Assembly: GCA_016705245.1 (NCBI GenBank)
Contig: JADIYM010000001.1
Coordinates: forward strand, 434,001 to 498,000
Length of the DNA: 64,000 bases
Origin: Blastocatellia bacterium
GTDB lineage: Bacteria; Acidobacteriota; Blastocatellia; UBA7656; JADIYM01
Reading direction: 5' to 3'
The notes under the pieces were generated by a model. That model worked only from the letters and a program-made list of their open reading frames with translations. It was not told where the DNA came from and ran no database searches. Of this stretch, positions 1 through 8,290 are shown in pieces. The first letter of the stretch is position 1. Each line of letters begins with the position of its first letter. Made by a program: the position numbers and the translations under genes.

Positions 1-302
1 ATGAGCACATCGCCCTTGTCGAGGTGCGGTTTCATCTGGTCGATGGTCCAGTCGACCGCCTCGCCCGCTTTCACGAGCATCATGATGCGTCTCGGTCGTT
101 CCATGGCCGCCGCCAGTTCCGCTGGCGAATGCGCGCCAACCACGTTCTTGCCGGCGCCTCGCCCATTCACGAATGCATCAACTGCTTCGGCTCGCCGATT
201 CCAGACGGCGATCGGAAAACCGTTTCGCTCCACGTTGAGCGCCAGGTTCTCGCCCATCACGCCAAGCCCAATCATCGCAAACTTCGCTTTGCCTTCTGAC
301 AT
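1..302 (-). CDS. gnd: 6-phosphogluconate dehydrogenase, N-terminal part (cut by window edge)
   Basis: The first about 100 codons read into the left edge of the window. The protein begins MSEGKAKFAMIGLGVMGENL, with the Rossmann GLGVMG fingerprint followed by NGFPIAVWNRR, the usual start of 6-phosphogluconate dehydrogenases. These oxidise and decarboxylate 6-phosphogluconate to ribulose 5-phosphate in the cytosolic pentose phosphate pathway. The ATG lies 8 nt downstream of GAGGA, which supports this start. The gene runs in the same direction as the cytochrome gene upstream, 83 bp away. Another 3-hydroxyacid dehydrogenase cannot be fully excluded without the C-terminal domain. Confidence 0.88.
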   Translation of the reverse strand, partial: MSEGKAKFAMIGLGVMGENLALNVERNGFPIAVWNRRAEAVDAFVNGRGAGKNVVGAHSPAELAAAMERPRRIMMLVKAGEAVDWTIDQMKPHLDKGDVL

Positions 303-385
303 TGTTTTATTCCTCACTGACGGCGAAGACACGAACGACACGGGACGAAAGGGGGCTCGTTACCCGTGCCGTTTCGGTCAATCGA

Positions 386-3300
386 TCAAGCTGCGCGACG
401 ATCGACTCCCTGCCGGCGGCGCCGGCGAAGGAGAAGCCCCATTGGCAGCAGAAGCGGGAGAAAGTCGTAAGCGGTACCCGACGGCACGGTCTTGCGTGCC
501 GGGGCGCCCTCGGCTGGGACCGCGGCTTGCGGCTCCGGATCCTCGGGCATGACGCCGGCACTCTGCGCCGGGCCTGGCGGTGTGTCGCTCACGGTGTAGA
601 AGCGCCCCGATATCGAACTGATGAAGAGCCGCCGCATCTCGGCGAGGTTGAATGGCCGTGCGCCGCGCCGTCCGAAGACGGTCAGCTGGTTGCCGCTTTC
701 GTCGACGGCACGGTCTCGGTCAAGGCCCTCCGAGATATTGACGGCTGGTCCTCGCGTCTTCTTCGTCGCGATCAAGCGCGGAGTCAGCGGAGGCGCGTAG
801 CCATAAATGCCCGGCGTATCCTCGGTCGACGTGAGCTGAACGATCCGGAGACCGTTCTTTCCGTCGGCGACGTACGCAAAGGTGCTGTTGTTCGTCATCG
901 CGATTTTGACGTCGCGCGAATCGTTCATCGCCCCGTCGGCATTGAAGAAGAGTCCCGGCATCCACGAGGGCGCTGCGGGCTTAGTCGGCGTTTCGATGTC
1001 GACGATCGCCATGCCCTGCGACCCTGCCGCGATGAACGCGTAGGTTCGAGAGATATAGACGCTCTTCGCATCTGCGATACGGACGACCGCATCCTCGACG
1101 AGCTGCGGATCGTTCGGGTCCGTCAGGTCCACCACCCGCAGTCCGTCTGCGCACGTCACGAAGGCGTAGCGGAACTGGATGGCCACCGACGTCGGCGATC
1201 GGATCGGCAGGACCTTGATGACCTTCGGATCCGGCCGCAGCGTGGCGTCGTAACGGGCGATGTCGAGAATCACGAGCCCCTTGTCGGTGCACATGTACGC
1301 GTACTGGCCCGCGAGAATGATGTTCGTGGCGCCGTCGAGCACGCCATCAGGGTTGAAGTGATCCTTCCCGTCGGCGAACTCCTGGCGATGGAGGAAGTTG
1401 TTCTCGGGGTCGCCGTCGAGCAGGGTTGCCGCGACGGTCATCACGAGGCCTTCCTTCTTGTCCGAAATGTAGAGGAACGCGTACAGCGGGTGGATCGGCT
1501 GCGGGTCGTAACCCACTGCCGGCATCGGCTCGCCATTGATCCGAGCAAGTCGCATCTTGATGGCGTCCGCCGCATTCACGCGATAAACGGCTTCGCCGTT
1601 CTCCGCAAGGTGCTTGCGGTAGTGATGGCTTAGCGGCGTCTTCGTGATCTCGAGCAGGCTTGCGGTCGGATCGACGCCGAGGGTCGTCGGCGACGCAACT
1701 GCCGTCGCGTATTTCGTGTCGATGTTGAGCCGCTGGCCGATCGGAGACACGATCGACGACGAGATGCGCTGGGCAAACAGCTTGTCGTCGACGCGCGAGA
1801 CGTCGTAGACGCGCATGCCGCCGTCGCCGTTTGCGACGTAGATGTATTCACCGCGGAGCTGGAGGCTCAGCGATTCGTTCCCGATGCCAGGCCGGTGCGA
1901 GTAGGACTCAGTCAGCTTTCGCCCGTTCTTCTCGAACCGCTCGTACTCATCGGGGAAAGCCATCTTGTGCAGAGAGCTTCCAAAGACCGCCTGCGGCTCG
2001 TCGCGCTCGGTGACGGCGATGGCCTCGAAGCCTCCGCCCTCCCCGGCCACGTATACGAGCCGGCCCATGAAGTTCGCGGCATTTGCGCCCTGCAGGGTCA
2101 GCTGGGCCATGACCGCGTTGTTGTTGTTGTCCTTCGACACGTGGCAATCGCTGCAGAGCTTCGTTTCGCCCTTACCGCGAACCGTGTGCGGAACGTACGA
2201 GCTGAAGGCCTGGCCCGAGTAACCCTCGGCCGAGATCGTCTGCTGCTGAGAGTAGAACCACTCCCGGTTGATGCTCGCCGAGCTCACGAGCACTGCGCAC
2301 GACGAGCGAATCGGACCGACGCGGTTGCCGGAAACCGTCCCGTCGCGGCCGAGCATGTAGACGTCGTCGCGAAGAGTCTGGAAGTTGTAGTTCGTCCAGT
2401 TGCGCGACGTTGCACCTTCGTTGTGCTTCATCTCCTCGCGCTTCGTAGCCCGCATAGGCAGGTGACATCCGAAGCACGCCGTCGTCCACGAAGTGTGGCA
2501 GGCGAAACAAGTCATCTCACTGTCGGGATGTGCGACCTTGTCGTCGCTCGCCGTCGGATCGCCCCACGTCTCGTTGTCGATCTGGACCGTCTTCGCGTAG
2601 GCCGAGAGCTCGCTGTAGTCGTCGGGACGCTGGGCGTTCTTGACGACCGTGTCTTTCGTCTGTTTGACGCGCCACCACTTCGCCGGGTCCGTGTAGGACG
2701 CCTGAATGATGTCGCCCTTGTAGAGCTGCACGTTCGTCGTGTTGCCATTGCGCGGAATCTTCTCGCCCGGCTTCACGTCCTTTGCAAGCCGCTGGAAGAT
2801 CGGGACCTCGCGGTCCTTGCCATCGACGCGGAACTTCGTCTTCAACCGCGACAGATCGCGGCCGCGCTTGCCCTGCTTGTCCGTCTCGGCCGCCGGACCC
2901 GAGGTCCGAAGCGTGGCCGTCTTGTCCATCGCGCCGTGGCAGTCGATACAATCGATCTCGACCGCTGCGCGCACTTCCGAGTGCAGGTTGCCGGTTCCGT
3001 GGCCGTCACCTGAGAAGTGGCAGTCCACGCATTGCATGCCCATCTCGAGATGGATGTCCTGCATGTGGACCGGCACGCCGTCCTTGAGCATCGGCAGTCC
3101 CGTCGTGGGATCGTTTTCCGGATGCATGGCCGCGGCGAGCGACTCGCCGTCGACGCGCGGAACGATCTTGCCGCCGTGGTCAAGGTAGTTGCCGTGGCGA
3201 TCCACCTTGAAGACGGCACGATAAACCCAGCCGTGTCCGTGGAAGTCGCCGAACTGCGTCTTCGTCAGGTTCTTGTTGATCTCGCCGCCGGGTTTGCCGA

Positions 3301-4726
3301 CCTCGGCGAGGAACTCGACGTCACCCCACTTCCCGCGCTGCGCGGATTCTTCGGGGTTCCGCTGGTTGATGGCCTGACGCTCTTCCTCGGACAGTTTCTT
3401 GATCTTGTCCGGGTACATCTGCTTGCCGTCGGTCTCGTTGTCCCACCACGTCATGCCGTAGTAGGTCGTCACCATGTTCGTGCCGGGGTGCATGTGGCAG
3501 ACCATGCACGAGCTCGACGGAATGTTGTTCGTGAGGATGTGGCGAATCGGATGGCCCGGTTCGTTGGCCGTTTCCGCCCGGTTGATCATCGGATCCGTCG
3601 TCCGCGTCGTCCCTCGATTGCTACCGTCGGTCCGGAAGTTGCTGAGAGGAACGACCGCGCTGTGCGAGGTCTGCCGGTCGTTGAAGTACGAGACGTGGCA
3701 GGCCGTGCAGCCGCTCGAGCGGTAATCGCCCGGCTGGTCGTTCGTGCCGAGGAAGTTGAGCGTCGGATCGAGCAGGCGCGTCTTCTGGAGGCCAAGGAAG
3801 ACCGGGTCGGTCCGGTTGCCGGTACCGAAGCCGCGCAGGCTCAAACGATCCTCCCCGTGCTCGAAAACGCGCAGGACGTTGCCGGGCTGCGAGATCTCCC
3901 ATCTCGGGAGCGGATCGAGGTACGGAACGATGCCGCGAAGCATCAGGCTCATCCACGCCGAGTCCGGGGTGACGTGATTCTCTTCGGTCGGGTAGATCCG
4001 TTCGGGCTGGCCCTCGTTCGTGTAGCTCTCGCCGAAACGTGCGTTCTTGAGGTGGAAGCCGCCGTTGTTGTAGAGCGCGGCCTCCCAGAGCATCGCGCCG
4101 TGCTTCATCATGCTCGTGTCGACGAGGCCGACTTCCTTCTCGTGGCATCCGGCCGTGCCGCACGTTTTCTCGGCAACCCGAAGATCTCCGGGATTGACGA
4201 ACTGGATGAACTCGAGGCTTTCACGAAGCGTCCCGGCCGTCATGCGAACGGGGTTCGCCGAGCCGTCGCCATCTTCGTTCCCGTACCAGGCCTCGGGATT
4301 GCGCGGCTGGACGTGCGCCTTGCGCTTCGCATCCTCGAACGCCGAGTCGCCGTGCTTCGTGCCTTCGGGCTTCATGACGTCGAAGCCGCCGCCGTGGCAG
4401 TCGGCGCACCCGATATTGTCGGGACCGAACGGATGCATCGAGAACGGCTCGCTTTCCTTGTCGAAGCCGTGACAGCTCACACAACCGGCGCTCTTGCGAT
4501 CCGCCTCGACTTGCTTCTGGCTGGAGTCGAACGATCCCTTCGGAATCACTTTCTCAGCTGGCTTGGCGGCGGGTGGAGCCTGCTTGGTAGCGGCCGGTGC
4601 AGCCGCTGGCGCGGCGGCCGGTTCCTGCGGTCCAGCGGCCGACTGGCCGCGACCGCTGGCAATGGCGACAAGCGCGATGGCCACAAATGAACCGGCGACG
4701 ACGATTCGCTTCGTTTCGGTGATCAT
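386..4726 (-). CDS. Secreted ten-haem cytochrome c with C-terminal beta-propeller and membrane/Arg tail
   Basis: This 1446-residue protein starts with a signal peptide (about residues 1-25, MITETKRIVVAGSFVAIALV) and an Ala/Pro-rich linker. Ten haem-binding sites follow over about residues 75-870: nine CxxCH (for example CVSCH, CADCH, CTACH, CMVCH, CVDCH, CIDCH, CFACH, CFGCH, CSDCH) and one CX4CH (CGTAGCH). The C-terminal third has repeats of the form YAF/YAY..GLRVVDL typical of LVIVP-type propellers. The end, FLPLLLPMGLLLRRRRR, is a hydrophobic stretch plus Arg cluster resembling a C-terminal sorting tail. I chose the ATG with GAGGGG just upstream; a longer frame to 4879 lacks a signal peptide. 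It lies 41 bp after the barrel gene, so the two are probably co-transcribed. The likely role is extracellular or periplasmic electron transfer; the redox partner is unknown. Confidence 0.85.
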   Translation of the reverse strand: MITETKRIVVAGSFVAIALVAIASGRGQSAAGPQEPAAAPAAAPAATKQAPPAAKPAEKVIPKGSFDSSQKQVEADRKSAGCVSCHGFDKESEPFSMHPFGPDNIGCADCHGGGFDVMKPEGTKHGDSAFEDAKRKAHVQPRNPEAWYGNEDGDGSANPVRMTAGTLRESLEFIQFVNPGDLRVAEKTCGTAGCHEKEVGLVDTSMMKHGAMLWEAALYNNGGFHLKNARFGESYTNEGQPERIYPTEENHVTPDSAWMSLMLRGIVPYLDPLPRWEISQPGNVLRVFEHGEDRLSLRGFGTGNRTDPVFLGLQKTRLLDPTLNFLGTNDQPGDYRSSGCTACHVSYFNDRQTSHSAVVPLSNFRTDGSNRGTTRTTDPMINRAETANEPGHPIRHILTNNIPSSSCMVCHMHPGTNMVTTYYGMTWWDNETDGKQMYPDKIKKLSEEERQAINQRNPEESAQRGKWGDVEFLAEVGKPGGEINKNLTKTQFGDFHGHGWVYRAVFKVDRHGNYLDHGGKIVPRVDGESLAAAMHPENDPTTGLPMLKDGVPVHMQDIHLEMGMQCVDCHFSGDGHGTGNLHSEVRAAVEIDCIDCHGAMDKTATLRTSGPAAETDKQGKRGRDLSRLKTKFRVDGKDREVPIFQRLAKDVKPGEKIPRNGNTTNVQLYKGDIIQASYTDPAKWWRVKQTKDTVVKNAQRPDDYSELSAYAKTVQIDNETWGDPTASDDKVAHPDSEMTCFACHTSWTTACFGCHLPMRATKREEMKHNEGATSRNWTNYNFQTLRDDVYMLGRDGTVSGNRVGPIRSSCAVLVSSASINREWFYSQQQTISAEGYSGQAFSSYVPHTVRGKGETKLCSDCHVSKDNNNNAVMAQLTLQGANAANFMGRLVYVAGEGGGFEAIAVTERDEPQAVFGSSLHKMAFPDEYERFEKNGRKLTESYSHRPGIGNESLSLQLRGEYIYVANGDGGMRVYDVSRVDDKLFAQRISSSIVSPIGQRLNIDTKYATAVASPTTLGVDPTASLLEITKTPLSHHYRKHLAENGEAVYRVNAADAIKMRLARINGEPMPAVGYDPQPIHPLYAFLYISDKKEGLVMTVAATLLDGDPENNFLHRQEFADGKDHFNPDGVLDGATNIILAGQYAYMCTDKGLVILDIARYDATLRPDPKVIKVLPIRSPTSVAIQFRYAFVTCADGLRVVDLTDPNDPQLVEDAVVRIADAKSVYISRTYAFIAAGSQGMAIVDIETPTKPAAPSWMPGLFFNADGAMNDSRDVKIAMTNNSTFAYVADGKNGLRIVQLTSTEDTPGIYGYAPPLTPRLIATKKTRGPAVNISEGLDRDRAVDESGNQLTVFGRRGARPFNLAEMRRLFISSISGRFYTVSDTPPGPAQSAGVMPEDPEPQAAVPAEGAPARKTVPSGTAYDFLPLLLPMGLLLRRRRRQGVDRRAA

Positions 4727-4767
4727 AGCCCCTCGAAAACTATGGATGGGAACCCTGTCGGGCTCGA

Positions 4768-6849
4768 TCAGTAGACGAACTTCACCGCGAGGAAGCCCGA
4801 GTAGATCGTTGGAGATGTGTAAATGTCCTTGAGTCCCTGCCCCGGCACGAGCACCGAGAGTCCACCAAGGATGATCCACTGTTCGTTCAGGTACGGCCGA
4901 TACTGGAAGCCTGCGCTGTAGTCCCAGCCGATCTCTTTTCTGATCGTCTGCTGGAACAGCGACTGCTGGATCGACTCGGGCCTGTGGAAGCGCAGGTAGT
5001 TCACGTTGTAGGTCGTGAGCAGTTTCGGCGTCAGCTTCGCGTCGGCGCCCACAGAAGCAATGTAGATGCCCGGATTCACATAGTTCGCCTGTCCCTGTTC
5101 CTTGCTGCTGCGAAGACTGGGGACCAGGCTGCCAGGCTGCTGGATCGCGACGCCCGTTCCGGTGAGGCGGAGCGACTCGCGGTTCCAGAAGCTGATGGCG
5201 ATCGGAATCGGAGGATTGATGAGCACGCGGTCCTGCTGCGTGGTCGTCGGATTGACGAGGAAGCCACCGCCGCCGCCCGCGAAATTCACGTTGTCGAGAA
5301 TCGAATCGAAACCGCGCGCGACGCTGTCGCGCGGGTTCGCATCGCCCGACGACCAGAAGAACGACGCCTTCGGTCGAAGCCAGTCGCGATCCATCGACAG
5401 CTCGAGCGCGGCCATCTGCGCATTGACGTGGACTGGTCGGCCGGCAATCGGGTTGTGGCTGTCGTGCCCGAGCGCCCAGTAGAACGCGTGGCTGACATTG
5501 ATTCGACCGATGTGGCCGTCGCTCGACGTTCCGAGATACGCGACGTTCAGATTGTGCGGCGTGAAGTCGCCGATGGCGGCCGGACGAACGAGGAATCCGT
5601 TGTCGTCAAACTTGAAGTTCCCGCCGCCCTCGTCGTCGTTCTTGCCGGCGCGGTCGTTGTTGAAATGGAAGCTGATGTTGGCGTTCCATCCCTTGAACAG
5701 GAAGTCCTGGCGATAGAGGTTTGCGACGTAGACGCTCTGGTGGCGCCAGGCAAACGTGTTCAGGCCCGAGTTCGTGTCCTTCTCGAGCATCTCGAAATAC
5801 GCGAGGTTGTACTGGTAGCGGTTGCTGCCCAACGTTCCGAACAGACGAACACCGGGCTCCTCGTCAGAGAAGATGAAGCCGCGGAAGTCGCTCGTGAAGC
5901 GCTGGATTCCGGTCCGGATCGAATTGAAATCGTAGTTCGGGCTCCCGATTTCCTGTCCATCCTTGCGGGGAAGGAACGGGAACAGGCGCGGATTGTCGGC
6001 CAGCTTCATCTCGAAGTAGGCCTCCTGCAGCGAAACGTGCCCGTCACCGCGGGTCTTCCCGCGCCGGATGTCGACGTTGAGCAGGCCGACTTCCTCGGTG
6101 TGTACGTAGTTGTAATTGAACGCCGGGGTGATCTTGATCTCCCACTTCACCGGCTGGAAAGTCGTGTCGCCCTTGAAGAGGCTGAAACCCACGCGCCAGT
6201 TGTGGACCATGGCGAACTGTTCGCCGCGTCCGAAGAAATCACGGCTTCCTGGGCGCGCCGTGCTGACGCTGCTCGGGCTCGGCACGCGCTTCCCGAAGAA
6301 CACGCTCGTCGAGTCGAGCGTCAGGTTCATGAAGAGGTCGTTGCCCTTGATCGGGTAATCGCCCTTCAGAACGTTCTGGTGATACGGATCGCGCTTTCGT
6401 CCGTGCTCGTGCCGGGTGTCCTCCGGAAAACCGAAGCGCCATCGATCCGGCTTCGGAATTCCACGGCCGTCCTCGTCGGCGTCGTCCGCCTCGACGGTCG
6501 ACGGACCCGTGAATCCAGGCGGATGTCCTTCATATCCCGGACCGGTTGCACGCTTGGTCGGATCGTAGTGACCTTCGCCACCGTGTCCTTCACCGCCCCC
6601 GTGGCCAGCTTCCTGGCCGGCACCGTGGGCGTCGTGGCCGGCGTTCGCCGGCTTTGCGTGATCCGCATCGGCAGCGGGCTTTGGCGATTCCTTCTCCTGC
6701 TTCGGCGAAGCCGAATCTTTCTTCTCGTCGGCCGACGCCGTGGCGCCGCCGTCCTGCGCAGACGCAAAGGCGGCGTCGCTCGTCACAGGCGGGAGAATTA
6801 GGAGAATGGACACCGCAAGCAGGAGCGTTCGTGTACGCGTCCAACACAT
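4768..6849 (-). CDS. Probable outer-membrane beta-barrel protein with His-rich N-terminal segment
   Basis: This 693-residue protein has a signal peptide (about residues 1-30, ending ..SDAAFASA) and a low-complexity Lys/Ala/His/Gly stretch with repeated GHGG that could bind metal. The remainder is rich in alternating aromatic/polar segments and ends LAVKFVY, with the terminal aromatic residue typical of outer-membrane barrels. The ATG is 8 nt after GAGGA; the frame extends to 6963 but that stretch looks non-coding. It is the first gene of a two-gene unit with the ten-haem cytochrome. A barrel next to a multihaem cytochrome suggests a porin-cytochrome electron conduit, which is inference. I do not recognise a named family, and no haem motif is present in this protein. 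Confidence 0.65.
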   Translation of the reverse strand: MCWTRTRTLLLAVSILLILPPVTSDAAFASAQDGGATASADEKKDSASPKQEKESPKPAADADHAKPANAGHDAHGAGQEAGHGGGEGHGGEGHYDPTKRATGPGYEGHPPGFTGPSTVEADDADEDGRGIPKPDRWRFGFPEDTRHEHGRKRDPYHQNVLKGDYPIKGNDLFMNLTLDSTSVFFGKRVPSPSSVSTARPGSRDFFGRGEQFAMVHNWRVGFSLFKGDTTFQPVKWEIKITPAFNYNYVHTEEVGLLNVDIRRGKTRGDGHVSLQEAYFEMKLADNPRLFPFLPRKDGQEIGSPNYDFNSIRTGIQRFTSDFRGFIFSDEEPGVRLFGTLGSNRYQYNLAYFEMLEKDTNSGLNTFAWRHQSVYVANLYRQDFLFKGWNANISFHFNNDRAGKNDDEGGGNFKFDDNGFLVRPAAIGDFTPHNLNVAYLGTSSDGHIGRINVSHAFYWALGHDSHNPIAGRPVHVNAQMAALELSMDRDWLRPKASFFWSSGDANPRDSVARGFDSILDNVNFAGGGGGFLVNPTTTQQDRVLINPPIPIAISFWNRESLRLTGTGVAIQQPGSLVPSLRSSKEQGQANYVNPGIYIASVGADAKLTPKLLTTYNVNYLRFHRPESIQQSLFQQTIRKEIGWDYSAGFQYRPYLNEQWIILGGLSVLVPGQGLKDIYTSPTIYSGFLAVKFVY

Positions 6850-7197
6850 CGTCGTGATCCTCGGGTTCGCGAGAGTCCGTCGTCTGGAAAGCACCAGCCG
6901 TGGCGAGTGCCAGGTGGCTCTACCGAATGAGCGCGCCGCGGTGGCGAACCGGTCGCGACGCACCTTCAGCTTTTGAGTGAAGAAACTAGTGACCGAACTT
7001 CGGTGAGACCGAAGCGCGATCCAGTCCGATTGAAGTCGAAAAGTACCGACCTAACCCAGTTGGTTTGAACGTGGGAAGGAAATAGCACACCGTGTCTGGA
7101 GAGTCAACGAAAGGCTCCCGCTGAATGGTGACACGCGTCGCATCCCGGCTCCGCGATGCACTTGGCTGTGTCCCGCCGCTCGCGTAACGTGTCCCGC

Positions 7198-8163
7198 GTG
7201 AAGGTTTCCTTCGTATCGAGCCCCGATTTCCGCCGTCATCAGAACGGTTCGTACGAGAGCGGGCTTTACCATCCGGAGATCCCCGATCGGCTCGACGCCA
7301 TCGAGAATCGCCTCCGGCGGATCGGGGTGTGGGATGAACTCGTCATCGTCGACCCGGTTCCGTCGACGGCCGAACAACTCGGGGCTGTCCACGATCTGGA
7401 CTACGTCGCGTATGTCGAGCAGTCCTGCGTCGACGGTCCATTGTCGCTCGATTACGACACGGGCGTCGTGCGCGAGAGCTTCCTCTCGGCGACGCTTGCA
7501 GCGGGTGGTGCGTGCAGGGCGGTCGACCTCGTAATGAACGGCGACTCGGATGCTGTTTTCTGCGCCGTCCGTCCGCCCGGACATCACGCCGAACGCGACG
7601 TCGCAATGGGCTTCTGCCTCTTCAACAACGTGGCGGTGGCGGCCGAGCACGCGCGACGCGCTCACGGACTCGAACGTATCGCCATACTCGACTGGGACGT
7701 CCATCACGGGAACGGAACTCAACACCTCTTCGAGCACGACCCGGGCGTGTTCTACCTATCGATTCACCAGTTTCCTCACTACCCGGGAACCGGTGCGGCG
7801 TCGGAGCGCGGGCTCGGAGCCGGCGAAGGCGCGACGCTCAACGTGCCGATGGCGGCGGGGACCGGCGATCGCGAGTGGGTCGATGCGCTCGAGGGTCCTA
7901 TGACAAAGGCCGTCGATGCGTTCCGTCCGCAGCTCGTGCTCGTTTCGGCGGGGGTTGACGCCCACGCTGAGGACCCGCTCTCTGAGACGCTCGTCTCCGT
8001 CGAAGGTTATCGAAGGATGACGGAGGTCGTCGCGGACTGGGCGTTGCGCCACTCGCGCTCGAGGATCGTGAGTCTGCTCGAAGGCGGGTACCACCTTGAC
8101 GCACTATCGCGGTCGGTCGAAGCGCACGTGACGTCGCTGCGGGCGACGCCCGGGCGTTCGTAG
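7198..8163 (+). CDS. Histone deacetylase superfamily hydrolase (AcuC/HDAC-like)
   Basis: This 321-residue protein has the full zinc hydrolase signature: RPPGHHAER, GFCLFNNVAVAA, DWDVHHGNGT, and SAGVDAHAEDPL carrying the third metal ligand. Bacterial members deacetylate small acetylated amines such as acetylpolyamines, or act on acetyl-lysine. The substrate cannot be read from sequence. An ATG at 7156 is possible, but GTG at 7198 starts MKVSFVSSPDF, the usual family N-terminus, and has a TAACGT box 7 nt upstream suggesting a leaderless start. It is divergent from the cytochrome/barrel unit and convergent with the kinase gene, with a palindrome between them. Confidence 0.9.
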   Translation: MKVSFVSSPDFRRHQNGSYESGLYHPEIPDRLDAIENRLRRIGVWDELVIVDPVPSTAEQLGAVHDLDYVAYVEQSCVDGPLSLDYDTGVVRESFLSATLAAGGACRAVDLVMNGDSDAVFCAVRPPGHHAERDVAMGFCLFNNVAVAAEHARRAHGLERIAILDWDVHHGNGTQHLFEHDPGVFYLSIHQFPHYPGTGAASERGLGAGEGATLNVPMAAGTGDREWVDALEGPMTKAVDAFRPQLVLVSAGVDAHAEDPLSETLVSVEGYRRMTEVVADWALRHSRSRIVSLLEGGYHLDALSRSVEAHVTSLRATPGRS

Positions 8164-8190
8164 AGTCGGGCGTTCGCACGCTCATCGAGT

Positions 8191-8284
8191 GCTCCGTGAC
8201 TCTGTGACTCTGTGACTCTGTGTGCGAAGCGTCTTTCGGAGCTACGCACACAGAGACACGGAGGCACCAAGGCACAGAGGCACT
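8191..8284. repeat. Palindromic 3'-end element, CTCTGTG family, copy C1
   Basis: Tandem GTGACTCT words lead into the conserved core TGTGTGCGAAGC, a short loop, then GCTACGCACACAGAG and GACACGGAGGCAC words on the other arm. It lies 27 bp after the deacetylase stop and a few bases before the kinase stop, so it sits at the 3' ends of both convergent genes. No T-tract follows either arm. Confidence 0.85.
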
Positions 8285-8290
8285 CTCGTA

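Noticed and set aside
302..1633. Long plus-strand open frame (443 codons) opposite the cytochrome gene
   Set aside because: It is the antisense shadow of a high-GC coding region; the minus strand has haem motifs and a clear protein, while this frame has no recognisable domain.
3017..4690. 557-codon plus-strand open frame inside the cytochrome locus
   Set aside because: Antisense shadow of the same gene, with Arg/Val/Ala-rich translation and no start signal.
8191..8284. Possible CRISPR array from the tandem GTGACTCT words
   Set aside because: The words are about 8 nt without unique spacers and form a palindrome; no cas gene is present anywhere in the window.
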